The notes under the pieces: model-generated
Seen by the model: only the letters and a program-made list of their open reading frames with translations
Database searches by the model: none
What the model was told of the DNA's origin: nothing
Shown here: in pieces, positions 48,483 to 57,859 of the stretch
Numbering within the stretch: position 1 is the stretch's first letter
Layout of the letters: the number at the start of each line of letters is the position of its first letter
Made by a program: the position numbers and the translations under genes
NCBI RefSeq assembly: GCF_900636915.1
Contig: NZ_LR134327.1
Coordinates: 372,001-436,000 of the forward strand
Source: Aggregatibacter aphrophilus ATCC 33389
GTDB taxonomy: Bacteria; Pseudomonadota; Gammaproteobacteria; Enterobacterales; Pasteurellaceae
DNA: 64,000 bases
Direction of reading: 5' to 3'

Positions 48483-50306
48483 ATGTTAAGATACGCCCAT
48501 TCAATCAAGAAGCGCGAAGATTATTTCATTATGCATAAAGAAAGCGACATCATTTGGGTTACGTACTATCGCCTTATTCCTATAGACTCTCCCAATAAGC
48601 AATATATGGGCTATATTGCCGGATTAGCAGGAAACCAAGAAAGCTATCAGGAGGCGGTAAAAACTTTCCTTACGAAAAATGAACTGCAAGGCGATGCACA
48701 ACTTGCGCCACAGCCTATTCAAACTTGGTTTACCCGACACGGGTTTTCCGCCCCCTTATGGCGACTGGCACAACAAATATCACGACGAAATCCAATTATC
48801 TTATTTAAAGAAGATGAGCTATCGGCTGAAGCCATTGGTAGCAATATAGATTATCTTGTACCACAATCCGTTACCTTTGAGCCTTTTCCGGACATATTTA
48901 CCGATAACGCACTCCCAGGCATTTTAAAAACAGACTTTTTTGCTCAACTAATAGGGTTAGATGAATTACATACCTTCGCAAATAAGGACGTTGATCCACC
49001 TCATTTATCACAACCGGGTAAACATTATTATGCTGTCATTGATGCTGCAAAAGTCGTCGGTTACCCCTCCTTACTGCAAGGCGCGGGAAGACTTGCCAAT
49101 CTTTATAAAGGGAAAACAGGTGAGACATTGGAAAATGCTGCCCCCTATCTCTTTGAATTCGATCCGAGCAATAGTGGCAGCATAGCGCTCTTACAAAAAT
49201 TATTTAGAAAAATGGAAAGCCCTGTATTAAGTCACTGGGAAGCAAACCCGGCAATTTTTATCCGCAGCGATAAAGACTTTGATACGGTTTATCATCACCT
49301 CAGAAAATTTACGCATCTCCATGAACCAGAAACAGAAAAATGGTATTTCTTTCGTTTTTATGATCCACAGGTTTTAGGTGCCTATTTACCACTGCTTTCC
49401 CGGTATCCGTCTAATCTTGCTGCCTTATTCGGATGTAAAAATGAGGACTGCGTTATTGACGCATTCGGTCTGCGTCTTGAAAACGAATTTATTACATTCA
49501 CATTAAATCCGTTACCGGAAAATATCATTCCGGCAAAAATTGAGTTCGGCAAAATCGAGAATCATGCTATCCGTACGTTACTCTTAACGAAATTTAAATG
49601 CCAATTGATAGCCCTCTATGCAACCAATCATCCGAACAGATTCCGTACGTTAAAGGACACACACAAATCAGCTTTCGTCGAACACGTTTATGCTGCCGCG
49701 CTTTCTCATCAAGTCGTTCGCCCGGCCGACATTGCCTATTTCGGACATATCATGCTTTATTTGGGCGCATATTGGTATGAAGACCCGCTTTATCATTTTA
49801 TTCATCAATATCTCAACCATGAGCGGCAACCGGCAGACCGCCGCATGGAGCACATCACACACACATTTAATCAGGCAATGCCGACGATTCTTGGTAAACA
49901 ATTAGAAAATAGCATTCAAATGGCCAACACCTTGTTCAACTGGTACGTCATTCAACCGCAAGGAGGATTGTCTGTGAATAATGTGGTGCAACAAGTTGCA
50001 CAAATCGCCCGACCTTACTTCTCACACTATGTGACGGAAAAACAATTCATCGCCCATATTCACCAATCTCTCACCTACGCACAAAAACAATTTGGCATTA
50101 CTCAAGAGCATCAACAAGGGGCATGGTTGCTATTAACTCTTGTATTGGGTATAGGGTTTGACCGTGACCCGCTAATGCCTTGGGCCGGGAAAATTCTCAA
50201 TAGCGATAAACCGATTTCGGAAAAACTAGAACAGCTCTTGCAAATGCTTCAAAAGCGGGCAAATAAAATGCTCGCAGTAACTAAGGAGAACCCATTATAT
50301 GTATAA
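48483..50306 (+). CDS. DUF4123 protein, probable T6SS effector adaptor/chaperone
   Basis: The 607-residue protein is counted from ATG 48483; ATG 48531 (MHKESDIIW) is an equally possible start, and neither has a clear ribosome-binding site. A ~180-residue N-terminal region is followed by a DUF4123 domain at about 180-305 (YYAVIDAAKVVGYPSLLQG, then AIFIRSD and EKWYFFRFYDPQVLGAYLP). About 300 residues without a recognised domain follow. DUF4123 proteins (Tap/Tec) load effectors onto VgrG tips. The gene overlaps the downstream effector by 8 bases, so this is a coupled adaptor-effector pair. No vgrG is adjacent. The end of this gene is repeated at 52071-52325. Confidence 0.82.
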   Translation: MLRYAHSIKKREDYFIMHKESDIIWVTYYRLIPIDSPNKQYMGYIAGLAGNQESYQEAVKTFLTKNELQGDAQLAPQPIQTWFTRHGFSAPLWRLAQQISRRNPIILFKEDELSAEAIGSNIDYLVPQSVTFEPFPDIFTDNALPGILKTDFFAQLIGLDELHTFANKDVDPPHLSQPGKHYYAVIDAAKVVGYPSLLQGAGRLANLYKGKTGETLENAAPYLFEFDPSNSGSIALLQKLFRKMESPVLSHWEANPAIFIRSDKDFDTVYHHLRKFTHLHEPETEKWYFFRFYDPQVLGAYLPLLSRYPSNLAALFGCKNEDCVIDAFGLRLENEFITFTLNPLPENIIPAKIEFGKIENHAIRTLLLTKFKCQLIALYATNHPNRFRTLKDTHKSAFVEHVYAAALSHQVVRPADIAYFGHIMLYLGAYWYEDPLYHFIHQYLNHERQPADRRMEHITHTFNQAMPTILGKQLENSIQMANTLFNWYVIQPQGGLSVNNVVQQVAQIARPYFSHYVTEKQFIAHIHQSLTYAQKQFGITQEHQQGAWLLLTLVLGIGFDRDPLMPWAGKILNSDKPISEKLEQLLQMLQKRANKMLAVTKENPLYV

Positions 50307-50966
50307 AGTGTCGGAAGAAGCCAAAACAGGGATGCACGCCACCCCCGAACAAATGGGTGACAAACTGGAAGGCTTGCCTAATGATATTACCCGTTGTAGC
50401 GATGAATGCCCGTTTTCGGTTAACATTCGGGTATTACCGAGTACGTTGACGCCACTTGAGCTCGAAGCCTTTAATATTGAGGCTTGGGAGGCGTGGTATA
50501 ACGACAGTAAAAATCTTAATCCTTATGTTCCCGTCCCCGGTGAAAAAGGTGAGGAAAAGATTAATGTCGAAATCACGGTACAACAGCGCGATGTGGAAAG
50601 TCTTTATGTTGAGATTATCCGAATCGCCCCTGACACCATAAAGAGCGGTCAAATTTTAAAACGTTTCCAGTTGGCGAAAAGCGACGCGAAAAAACTGAAA
50701 GAAGGGAAAGGTAAAGTAGAGGTTGGCACTTACCTTTGGGAATGGGACGGTTATATTGATGACGTGCTGGATACGAAGCTGTTGAAAGATGAAACCACTT
50801 ATATTCGTGCGGTGGGTATAATTGGTTCTGCGTTTAAAGATGACGCCGTACAACTTCTTGCCCAACCCTTTAAAGAATGTGCCGAGCCGGTGGATTGGTT
50901 GGATGTGCAGGTTAACCGTAATGCAAAAACCGTTAATGTGGAATGGCGGGTGGCGTTTGATGATGG
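50052..50966 (+). repeat. ~0.9-kb direct duplication, copy 1 (adaptor 3' end plus effector N-domain)
   Basis: The segment from GCCCATATTCACCAATCTC to GTGGCGTTTGATGATGG is nearly identical to 52071-52972. The 13-base length difference is one deletion in copy 2, near 52392. Identity stops abruptly at codon ~222 of the effector, where the C-terminal toxin region begins. Confidence 0.92.
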
Positions 50967-51624
50967 GCATAAGATATACAAAAGACCTTCTGGAGCACCT
51001 AGTTTTAACGAATTAATAAATTTATGTCTAGATGGAATTAGAAATCATTGGGAAGGAAAAATTAATACAAGTAAAGGGCTATATTTTGTAACAGTAAAAC
51101 CGATTTACGATAAACTTATGACAAAACATATCGCACCTTCACTGACATTACGAGTAAGCAATGATCCAAGGGGTGATCGCTCGGTTAATTCCTCCTGTGC
51201 TTGTGGTATCTTACCTAGAATAGCCCGAGGGGTAACACATTTAATTGACGATATTATACCTGCTGCAGATATGACCATGGTCTGGTATCTTAATGGAATC
51301 CCAGGTTGGGATGATTCATATAAAATGCTTAAATTTATGCAAACTGCAGCACATGAATCAGGGCATCCAATCTTAGCGAGTTATGCATACAAGAGTACAG
51401 GACTAAGCAATTACTCTTGGATACATAAAGGGAGCTCCAAGGGAGTTATGAGCGGTTATGCAGTACCAGAGAAGGGAGAAAAAGGGTATGAAGATTATCT
51501 TAGTGGAGATGCTGATTTAATGAAATATTACAAGGTTCATATCCACCCAACTTTATTCAAAGCAAATGAATATGACATAAAAAGTATGATATGGTTAAGC
51601 AAGTTAAATTTAGGGAGATTATAA
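50299..51624 (+). CDS. Putative T6SS effector with C-terminal HExxH metallopeptidase-like domain
   Basis: The 441-residue protein starts at ATG 50299, with AAGGAG at 50283-50288, inside the end of the DUF4123 gene. Residues 1-222 form an N-domain shared almost exactly with a second copy downstream; it has no signal peptide. Residues 223-441 are a variable C-domain with a zinc-protease-type motif AHESGHPILASYAYKS (HESGH at 352-356) and a conserved His376 in YSWIHKGSSKG, spaced HExxH-x19-H. The same motif recurs in two related C-termini downstream. The adaptor upstream and lipoprotein directly downstream mark it as a secreted toxin. The target is unknown; periplasmic peptidoglycan or protein is suggested by the lipoprotein partner. 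I do not recognise a named family. Confidence 0.75.
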   Translation: MYKVSEEAKTGMHATPEQMGDKLEGLPNDITRCSDECPFSVNIRVLPSTLTPLELEAFNIEAWEAWYNDSKNLNPYVPVPGEKGEEKINVEITVQQRDVESLYVEIIRIAPDTIKSGQILKRFQLAKSDAKKLKEGKGKVEVGTYLWEWDGYIDDVLDTKLLKDETTYIRAVGIIGSAFKDDAVQLLAQPFKECAEPVDWLDVQVNRNAKTVNVEWRVAFDDGHKIYKRPSGAPSFNELINLCLDGIRNHWEGKINTSKGLYFVTVKPIYDKLMTKHIAPSLTLRVSNDPRGDRSVNSSCACGILPRIARGVTHLIDDIIPAADMTMVWYLNGIPGWDDSYKMLKFMQTAAHESGHPILASYAYKSTGLSNYSWIHKGSSKGVMSGYAVPEKGEKGYEDYLSGDADLMKYYKVHIHPTLFKANEYDIKSMIWLSKLNLGRL

Positions 51625-51954
51625 ATGAAAAATATCTTTATAATTTTATATACATTATTAATAACCTCTTGTTTCAATTTTGAGCCATTAGAAAGCACAA
51701 TTTTTTTTAAAAATAACTGCGCTTACAAAATAGAAGTTTATGGTGGTAATAATATCCACCCTAATAAATTCATACTAAAAGAGGGGGAAAGCATGGGATT
51801 TTCTGGCGCTAGCAAGCTTTCCCAAAATAATGACAAATTTTTTGTTATAAACGGAATAAAAAAAAGCTTCTTTATTTCACCCGATTCTCATGAATATAAT
51901 CAAATTCTTATAGCTTGTCCCGAAAACACCAAACTAACAAGCAATGGGAACTAG
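51625..51954 (+). CDS. Candidate immunity lipoprotein 1
   Basis: The ATG directly follows the effector stop, with GGGAG upstream. The 109-residue protein has a lipoprotein signal (MKNIFIILYTLLITSC, Cys16) followed by FNFEPLEST. FKNNCAYKIEVYGG and a late IACPENTKL supply two further Cys. It belongs to a four-member family in this island (C-x-x-F/I-E motif after the lipid Cys, N-x-C-x-Y/N-x-I). Position, size and lipidation suit an immunity protein protecting the periplasm from the adjacent effector; this is inference. Confidence 0.7.
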   Translation: MKNIFIILYTLLITSCFNFEPLESTIFFKNNCAYKIEVYGGNNIHPNKFILKEGESMGFSGASKLSQNNDKFFVINGIKKSFFISPDSHEYNQILIACPENTKLTSNGN

Positions 51955-51982
51955 ATAAAAACCAATTAACTAAAAAGTTTGA

Positions 51983-52032
51983 AGAGCGCAAAATTTTTCA
52001 TAAAACAACCGAAAAATCAAGCGCTCTTTTTT
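51983..52032 (+). terminator. Island terminator module 1
   Basis: AGAGCGC pairs with GCGCTCT followed by six T. The inner arms ATTTTTC and GAAAAAT extend the hairpin around a TAAAAC loop. Very similar modules follow the other immunity genes at 54001 and near 54851, and a shortened one near 55350. Confidence 0.8.
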
Positions 52033-52070
52033 ATTTATCTCCATCCATAATACCTTCCGATATATAACCA

Positions 52071-52325
52071 GCCCATATTCACCAATCTCTCGCCTATGCC
52101 CCAAAACAATTTGGCATTACTCAAGAACATCAACAAGGCGCATGGTTGCTATTAAGCCTTGTATTGGGTATAGGGTTTGACCGTGACCTACTAATGCCTT
52201 GGGCCGGGGAAATTCTCAATAGCGATAAACCGATTTCGGAAAAACTAGAACAGCTCTTGCAAATGCTTCAAAAGCGGGCAAATAAAATGCTCGCAGTAAC
52301 TAAGGAGAACCCATTATATGTATAA
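52071..52325 (+). pseudogene. Duplicated 3' fragment of the DUF4123 adaptor gene
   Basis: This is a near-identical copy of the last ~85 codons of the adaptor, ending at the same ENPLYV and overlapping the second effector start as in the original. It has no start or DUF4123 domain and is a by-product of the duplication. Confidence 0.9.
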
Positions 52326-52972
52326 AGTGTCGGAAGAAACCAAAATAGGGATGCATGCCACCCCCGAACAAATGGGTGACAAACTGGAAGGCCTACCCGT
52401 TGTAGCGATGAATGCCCGTTTTCGGTTAAGATTCGGGTATTACCGAGTACGTTGACGCCACTTGAGCTCGAAGCCTTTAATATTGAGGCTTGGGAGGCGT
52501 GGTATAACGACAGTAAAAATCTTAATCCTTATGTTCCCGTCCCCGGTGAAAAAGGTGAGGAAAAGATTAATGTCGAAATCACGGTACAACAGCGCGATGT
52601 GGAAAGTCTTTATGTTGAGATTATCCGAATCGCCCCTGACACCATAAAGAGCGGTCAAATTTTAAAACGTTTCCAGTTGGCGAAAAGCGACGCGAAAAAA
52701 CTGAAAGAAGGGAAAGGTAAAGTAGAGGTTGGCACTTACCTTTGGGAATGGGACGGTTATATTGATAACGTGCTGGATACGAAGCTGTTGAAAGATGAAA
52801 CCACTTATATTCGTGCGGTGGGTATAATTGGTTCTGCGTTTAAAGATGACGCCGTACAACTTCTTGCCCAACCCTTTAAAGAATGTGCCGAGCCGGTGGA
52901 TTGGTTGGATGTGCAGGTTAACCGTAATGCAAAAACCGTTAATGTGGAATGGCGGGTGGCGTTTGATGATGG
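52071..52972 (+). repeat. ~0.9-kb direct duplication, copy 2
   Basis: This copy matches 50052-50966 apart from scattered substitutions and a 13-base shortening: GGAAGGC-TTGCCTAATGATATT-ACCCG in copy 1 reads GGAAGGC-CT-ACCCG here. Downstream of 52972 the two copies diverge into different toxin C-termini. Confidence 0.92.
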
Positions 52973-53618
52973 CGGTGTGTCGGGAAAAGCCAATGCGGAT
53001 ACGCCGTCTTTTGAAGAGTTAAAAAGATTAGCGATTGAGGGAATCAAAAAACACTGGGGCGGACAGATTCATACGACTAAAGGCAGTTATGTTGTGACGG
53101 TTAATCCTGTATTGGCCACGAAAAAAGCAGCACCTTCGTTGACGTTGCAAGTGGAAATGGGAAAATCTGCTCCTCGTTCAGTAAATGGTTCTTGTGTTTG
53201 CGGCATTATTGGAAGTATTGTTAATAGTGCTGGAAGAGGGAAAGGGGGGGTAATTGACTCAACAAGAGTGTGGTACCTTTACGGATATTGGAGAAGACTT
53301 GGTTATGGTCTTGATATAATAGAAAATGACTTCAGCATGACAGCCGCTCACGAGATAGGCCATCCTGTTTTGGCGAGTTACGCTTATAAAAGCACAGGAA
53401 TAAATAATTATTCTTGGGTTCACAAAGGAAGTGCTAAAGGATTTAGCTTATTCGGGGGACATAAAACAGCAGAATATGGAGAAAAAGGATATGAAAGAAT
53501 AAAGGGCGATTTAATGAAATACTATCCCGAATATGATTTTGATTATAAAAATATTAAATCTGTTGAATATGACGTAAAGAGCGTAGTATGGCTTTCTAAA
53601 TTGAAACTTGGAGGATAA
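52318..53618 (+). pseudogene. Second HExxH effector, frameshifted by a 13-bp deletion near its start
   Basis: From ATG 52318 (AAGGAG upstream) the frame gives MYKVSEETKIGMHATPEQMG and soon fails, because 13 bases are missing near 52392. After the deletion the original frame is open from 52452 (a TTG) to 53618, 388 residues. The N-domain equals that of effector 1. The C-domain is clearly different but homologous: AAHEIGHPVLASYAYKS, then YSWVHKGSAKG. Translation from the TTG would lack ~49 N-terminal residues and has no good ribosome-binding site. It is either dead or a donor for recombination with copy 1. A run of seven G lies near 53244-53250. Confidence 0.85.
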
Positions 53619-53619
53619 A

Positions 53620-53979
53620 ATGCTTCAACGTATTATTTTTATATATTCATTACTTCTAATTGCTTCGTGCTTGCCTTTTGAGCCATCAAAAGGAGGAGTT
53701 ACATATTACAATTTTTGCCCTAATACAATAAGTATTAGCTCCGATGATAACACTCTTGATGATATATCTTTAGAAAGAAATCAGCACGAAAACCGTTTCT
53801 TTGTATATAGCGATAACACTAATGAGATGAACACCACTTTTAAAAAGCGTTATTTTATAGAAAATAGTATAAAAAAGAGATTTCATATTGATCGTTATTT
53901 AGAAGCGCGCTACAACTTAGTTGCCTGCGTTGAGAATGCTAAACCTACAGGTGATGGCAACTGGATAAAAGCTAACTAA
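53620..53979 (+). CDS. Candidate immunity lipoprotein 2
   Basis: The start is set at the ATG at 53620, one base after the effector-2 stop, with GGAGG at 53610-53614. The 119-residue protein has a lipobox (LLLIASC, Cys17) followed by LPFEPSKGG. It carries the family pattern YYNFCPNTISI and a late VACVENAKPTG. It should be specific for the C-domain of effector 2 and remains intact although that toxin gene is broken, as expected for an immunity gene retained after toxin loss. Confidence 0.7.
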   Translation: MLQRIIFIYSLLLIASCLPFEPSKGGVTYYNFCPNTISISSDDNTLDDISLERNQHENRFFVYSDNTNEMNTTFKKRYFIENSIKKRFHIDRYLEARYNLVACVENAKPTGDGNWIKAN

Positions 53980-54000
53980 TTAGGAAGTTTAAATATTTAA

Positions 54001-54049
54001 AGAGCGAGAGATTTTTCATAAAACAGCTGAAAAATCGACCGCTCTTTTT
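54001..54049 (+). terminator. Island terminator module 2 with adjoining palindrome
   Basis: AGAGCG...CGCTCT arms with inner ATTTTTC/GAAAAAT and a T run copy module 1. Directly after it lies GCGTCAGGAGACGC (54064-54077), a perfect 5-base-arm palindrome within the longer repeat GACACGCGTCAGGAGACGCA that recurs at 54908-54930 and 55374-55395. Confidence 0.8.
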
Positions 54050-54063
54050 GTATTTCTCGACAC

Positions 54064-54077
54064 GCGTCAGGAGACGC
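54064..54077. repeat. Palindromic repeat GCGTC-AGGA-GACGC
   Basis: This is one of the island copies; others are at 55379-55392 (identical core) and near 54912-54925 (altered), with a degenerate one at 39239-39265. In the island each follows a terminator module and precedes a cassette junction. Confidence 0.75.
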
Positions 54078-54099
54078 ACGCCATCAAGGAGACTAGGAA

Positions 54100-54479
54100 A
54101 TTTGTTTTCTGATGTGACAAGAGTTTGGTATCTTCAGGGATACTATGAGCATTATAGTTCTAAAAGTGATGCCTATGATGACTTTATGCTGACAGCAGCA
54201 CATGAATCAGGACATCCTATATTGGCTAGCTATGCATATAAAAGCACAGGATTAAATAATTACTCTTGGGTACACAAAGGAAGTTGCAAAGGTGTATTAA
54301 GTGGTTATGATACCCCGGAAAAAGGTGAAAAGGGACATGAATCTAACCCTCAAAAAGGCCATGTAGATTTGATGAAATATTATAACTATCGTATTGCTCC
54401 TAGCCTATTTAGAGCAATAGATTATGATCTTAAGAGTTTAATATGGCTCTCCTTTGTAAAATTTGGAGGGAAAAAATGA
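54100..54479 (+). pseudogene. Orphan toxin C-terminal domain (third HExxH variant)
   Basis: Homology to the other C-domains begins at about FSDVTRVWYLQGYYE (near 54103) and runs to the stop at 54479. It includes AAHESGHPILASYAYKS and YSWVHKGSCKGV, so the putative zinc site is intact. The shared N-domain is absent. Upstream lies only the terminator/palindrome repeat, whose TTG at 54048 is a poor start. This is a silent C-terminal cassette of the kind that can replace an active toxin end by recombination. Its cognate lipoprotein overlaps its stop. Confidence 0.75.
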
Positions 54480-54805
54480 AAAATAATAGATATACATATA
54501 TTAGTGCATTTTTGCTAGTAGCTTGTGTTCCTTTTGAACGTGTCAATACAAATGTAATTTATGAAAATTTATGTCCTTATAAAATTGAAATTCATGACCC
54601 AATGGCTGTTCCTGAAAATTTTTCGCTAGATAAAAAGGAGCACAAACAATTTATTACACATGCGCAACCCAGCAATATTCAAGACTCATTAATTAATGTC
54701 TCTTATCAAGCGAAGAATAAAGATCATAAATTTCATATTGAGAATCCAAATAAGCATATTTATAAATATGATAGCCTGCCCAGAGAATATCCAATCCACA
54801 AGTGA
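54476..54805 (+). CDS. Candidate immunity lipoprotein 3
   Basis: The start is set at the ATG at 54476, overlapping the toxin-cassette stop (ATGA), with TTTGGAGGG upstream. The 109-residue protein has the lipobox LLVAC (Cys17) and VPFERVNTN. YENLCPYKIEIHDP matches the family pattern. It pairs with the orphan C-domain in front of it. Confidence 0.68.
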   Translation: MKNNRYTYISAFLLVACVPFERVNTNVIYENLCPYKIEIHDPMAVPENFSLDKKEHKQFITHAQPSNIQDSLINVSYQAKNKDHKFHIENPNKHIYKYDSLPREYPIHK

Positions 54806-54850
54806 TGAAAATTAGATAAAACCGATTAATTCGCCCAACAAAAAATTAAA

Positions 54851-54930
54851 TAGCGCAATATTTTTTATAAAACAATCGAAAAATTGACCGCTCTTTTTAT
54901 ATGTTTGGACATGCGTCAGTAGGCGCCACC
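54851..54930. repeat. Island terminator/palindrome module 3
   Basis: TAGCGCAATATTTTTTATAA and GAAAAATTGACCGCTCTTTTT align with modules 1 and 2, but the outer stem is weaker. GGACATGCGTCAGTAGGCGC with CACCATCA then aligns with the palindromic repeat. The module fills the gap between immunity genes 3 and 4, with no toxin sequence between. Confidence 0.7.
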
Positions 54931-54964
54931 ATCAAGAGAGATTAATAAAAATAGGAAGTTTAAA

Positions 54965-55318
54965 ATGAGAAAATTTGTACTATTTAATATTTGTCCATTT
55001 TTAATATCATGTTTACCCATTGAACCGCTACCTACCACAGGGTATTTTCTTCATAATCAATGTCCATATGATATTGAATACCATACTTATACCCCAAATT
55101 TAAAAAGTTCAGAACAAGGATATATAAATAACAAATTAACCATATCCTCTGGGGATAAAAAATCATTTCTATTTTATTTCAAATATAATCCTAATGAGAA
55201 AGGATATACAGAATTTAAATTTATAAAAGGCAACATAGAAGTGCCGTACAATAAAATAATTGATGAGACAAGCAATGTAAAAAGAATATATATAACAACA
55301 TGCCATAATAAGATATAG
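54965..55318 (+). CDS. Candidate orphan immunity lipoprotein 4
   Basis: The 117-residue protein has the lipobox FLISC (Cys16) followed by LPIEPLPTTG. FLHNQCPYDIEYHTY fits the family pattern, and TTCHNKI ends the protein. AATAGGAAG precedes the ATG. No toxin C-domain precedes it, so it is an orphan immunity gene, possibly giving protection against related strains. Confidence 0.66.
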   Translation: MRKFVLFNICPFLISCLPIEPLPTTGYFLHNQCPYDIEYHTYTPNLKSSEQGYINNKLTISSGDKKSFLFYFKYNPNEKGYTEFKFIKGNIEVPYNKIIDETSNVKRIYITTCHNKI

Positions 55319-55341
55319 GAAACACCCTATTTATAAAACAC

Positions 55342-55395
55342 CTGGGAGATCAAGCGCTCTTTTTGTATTTCTGGACACGCGTCAGGAGACGCTCA
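55342..55395. repeat. Island terminator/palindrome module 4 (truncated)
   Basis: CAAGCGCTCTTTTTGTATTT followed by CTGGACACGCGTCAGGAGAC and GC repeats the right part of module 2. The left stem arm is lost. It stands between immunity gene 4 and the right-hand rsmJ fragment and may still reduce read-through only weakly. Confidence 0.65.
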
Positions 55396-55430
55396 TTATC
55401 AAAGTTTCAGCATTTAGTCAGTACCAAGAA

Positions 55431-55572
55431 TGCTTGCTCCCGCACTCCAACTCGCCCGTCAGCGCGTCGTAGTTAAGCGCCCCGACTACGCTGATTTTCT
55501 CGCGCAAAAAGCACCGCACTTTTCCCGCGAAACCAAAAACCATCGCTTTGATGTGTATGTGAAGCATGGGTA
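55431..55572 (+). repeat. 142-bp direct repeat, right copy (rsmJ 3' fragment)
   Basis: This is a gap-free copy of the last 142 bases of rsmJ, ending GAAGCATGGGTAG. It lacks the rest of the gene and is not expressed as a protein. It carries an intact uptake sequence (CACCGCACTTTT) where the left copy has CATCGCACTTTT. From 55573 to 55675 I see a GC-rich stretch (CCGGGCCCCGGCC near 55625) and no gene. Confidence 0.92.
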
Positions 55573-55675
55573 GTTTAATTTTTATATAAATTCCCTCTTT
55601 ACCCCCATGCCCCGCTCCTCCATGCCGGGCCCCGGCCGAACCGTGAAGTTGGGTTTGACGGCAACCTTCTAAGCA

Positions 55676-55716
55676 AAAGTGCGGTGAAAATTCATCGTAA
55701 ATTTTCACCGCACTTT
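55676..55716 (-). terminator. Terminator after murQ made of inverted uptake sequences
   Basis: AAAGTGCGGTGAAAATT (55676-55692) pairs with AATTTTCACCGCACTTT (55700-55716) perfectly. It lies 19 bases beyond the murQ stop and can act from either side, which also seals off the toxin island. Confidence 0.85.
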
Positions 55717-55735
55717 CGTTATTAATGCTCGTTTC

Positions 55736-57777
<2,042 letters not shown>

Positions 57778-57795
57778 TTTGCACTTATCCTTAAC

Positions 57796-57824
57796 TTAAC
57801 TCAAAATTGCAAGAATGATATACT
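57796..57824 (+). promoter_or_regulatory. Likely glmU promoter
   Basis: TTAACT (57796-57801), a 17-base spacer and TATACT (57819-57824) form a good sigma-70 promoter. The start of transcription would be about 25-30 bases before the glmU ATG at 57860. anmK diverges from here. Confidence 0.6.
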
Positions 57825-57859
57825 AGCGCGTAATTTTTAGCGAACAAAAGAGAAAATTT

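Noticed and set aside
52452..53618. Treating the second effector as an intact 388-residue gene starting at TTG 52452
   Set aside because: Comparison with copy 1 shows the true start at 52318 and a 13-base deletion; the TTG lacks a ribosome-binding site and falls inside the N-domain.
51983..55395. CRISPR array suggested by repeated spacers in the toxin island
   Set aside because: The repeats are few, imperfect, widely spaced and carry hairpin terminators and palindromes; no cas genes are present.
48405..55430. Integrase or transposase that would have moved the toxin island
   Set aside because: None of the reading frames in the block shows recombinase or DDE motifs; the flanking repeats are the only mobility sign.
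55418..55708. A 96-codon minus-strand frame over the right-hand rsmJ fragment
   Set aside because: It is antisense to duplicated rsmJ sequence and ends in a GC-rich spacer; no evidence of coding.
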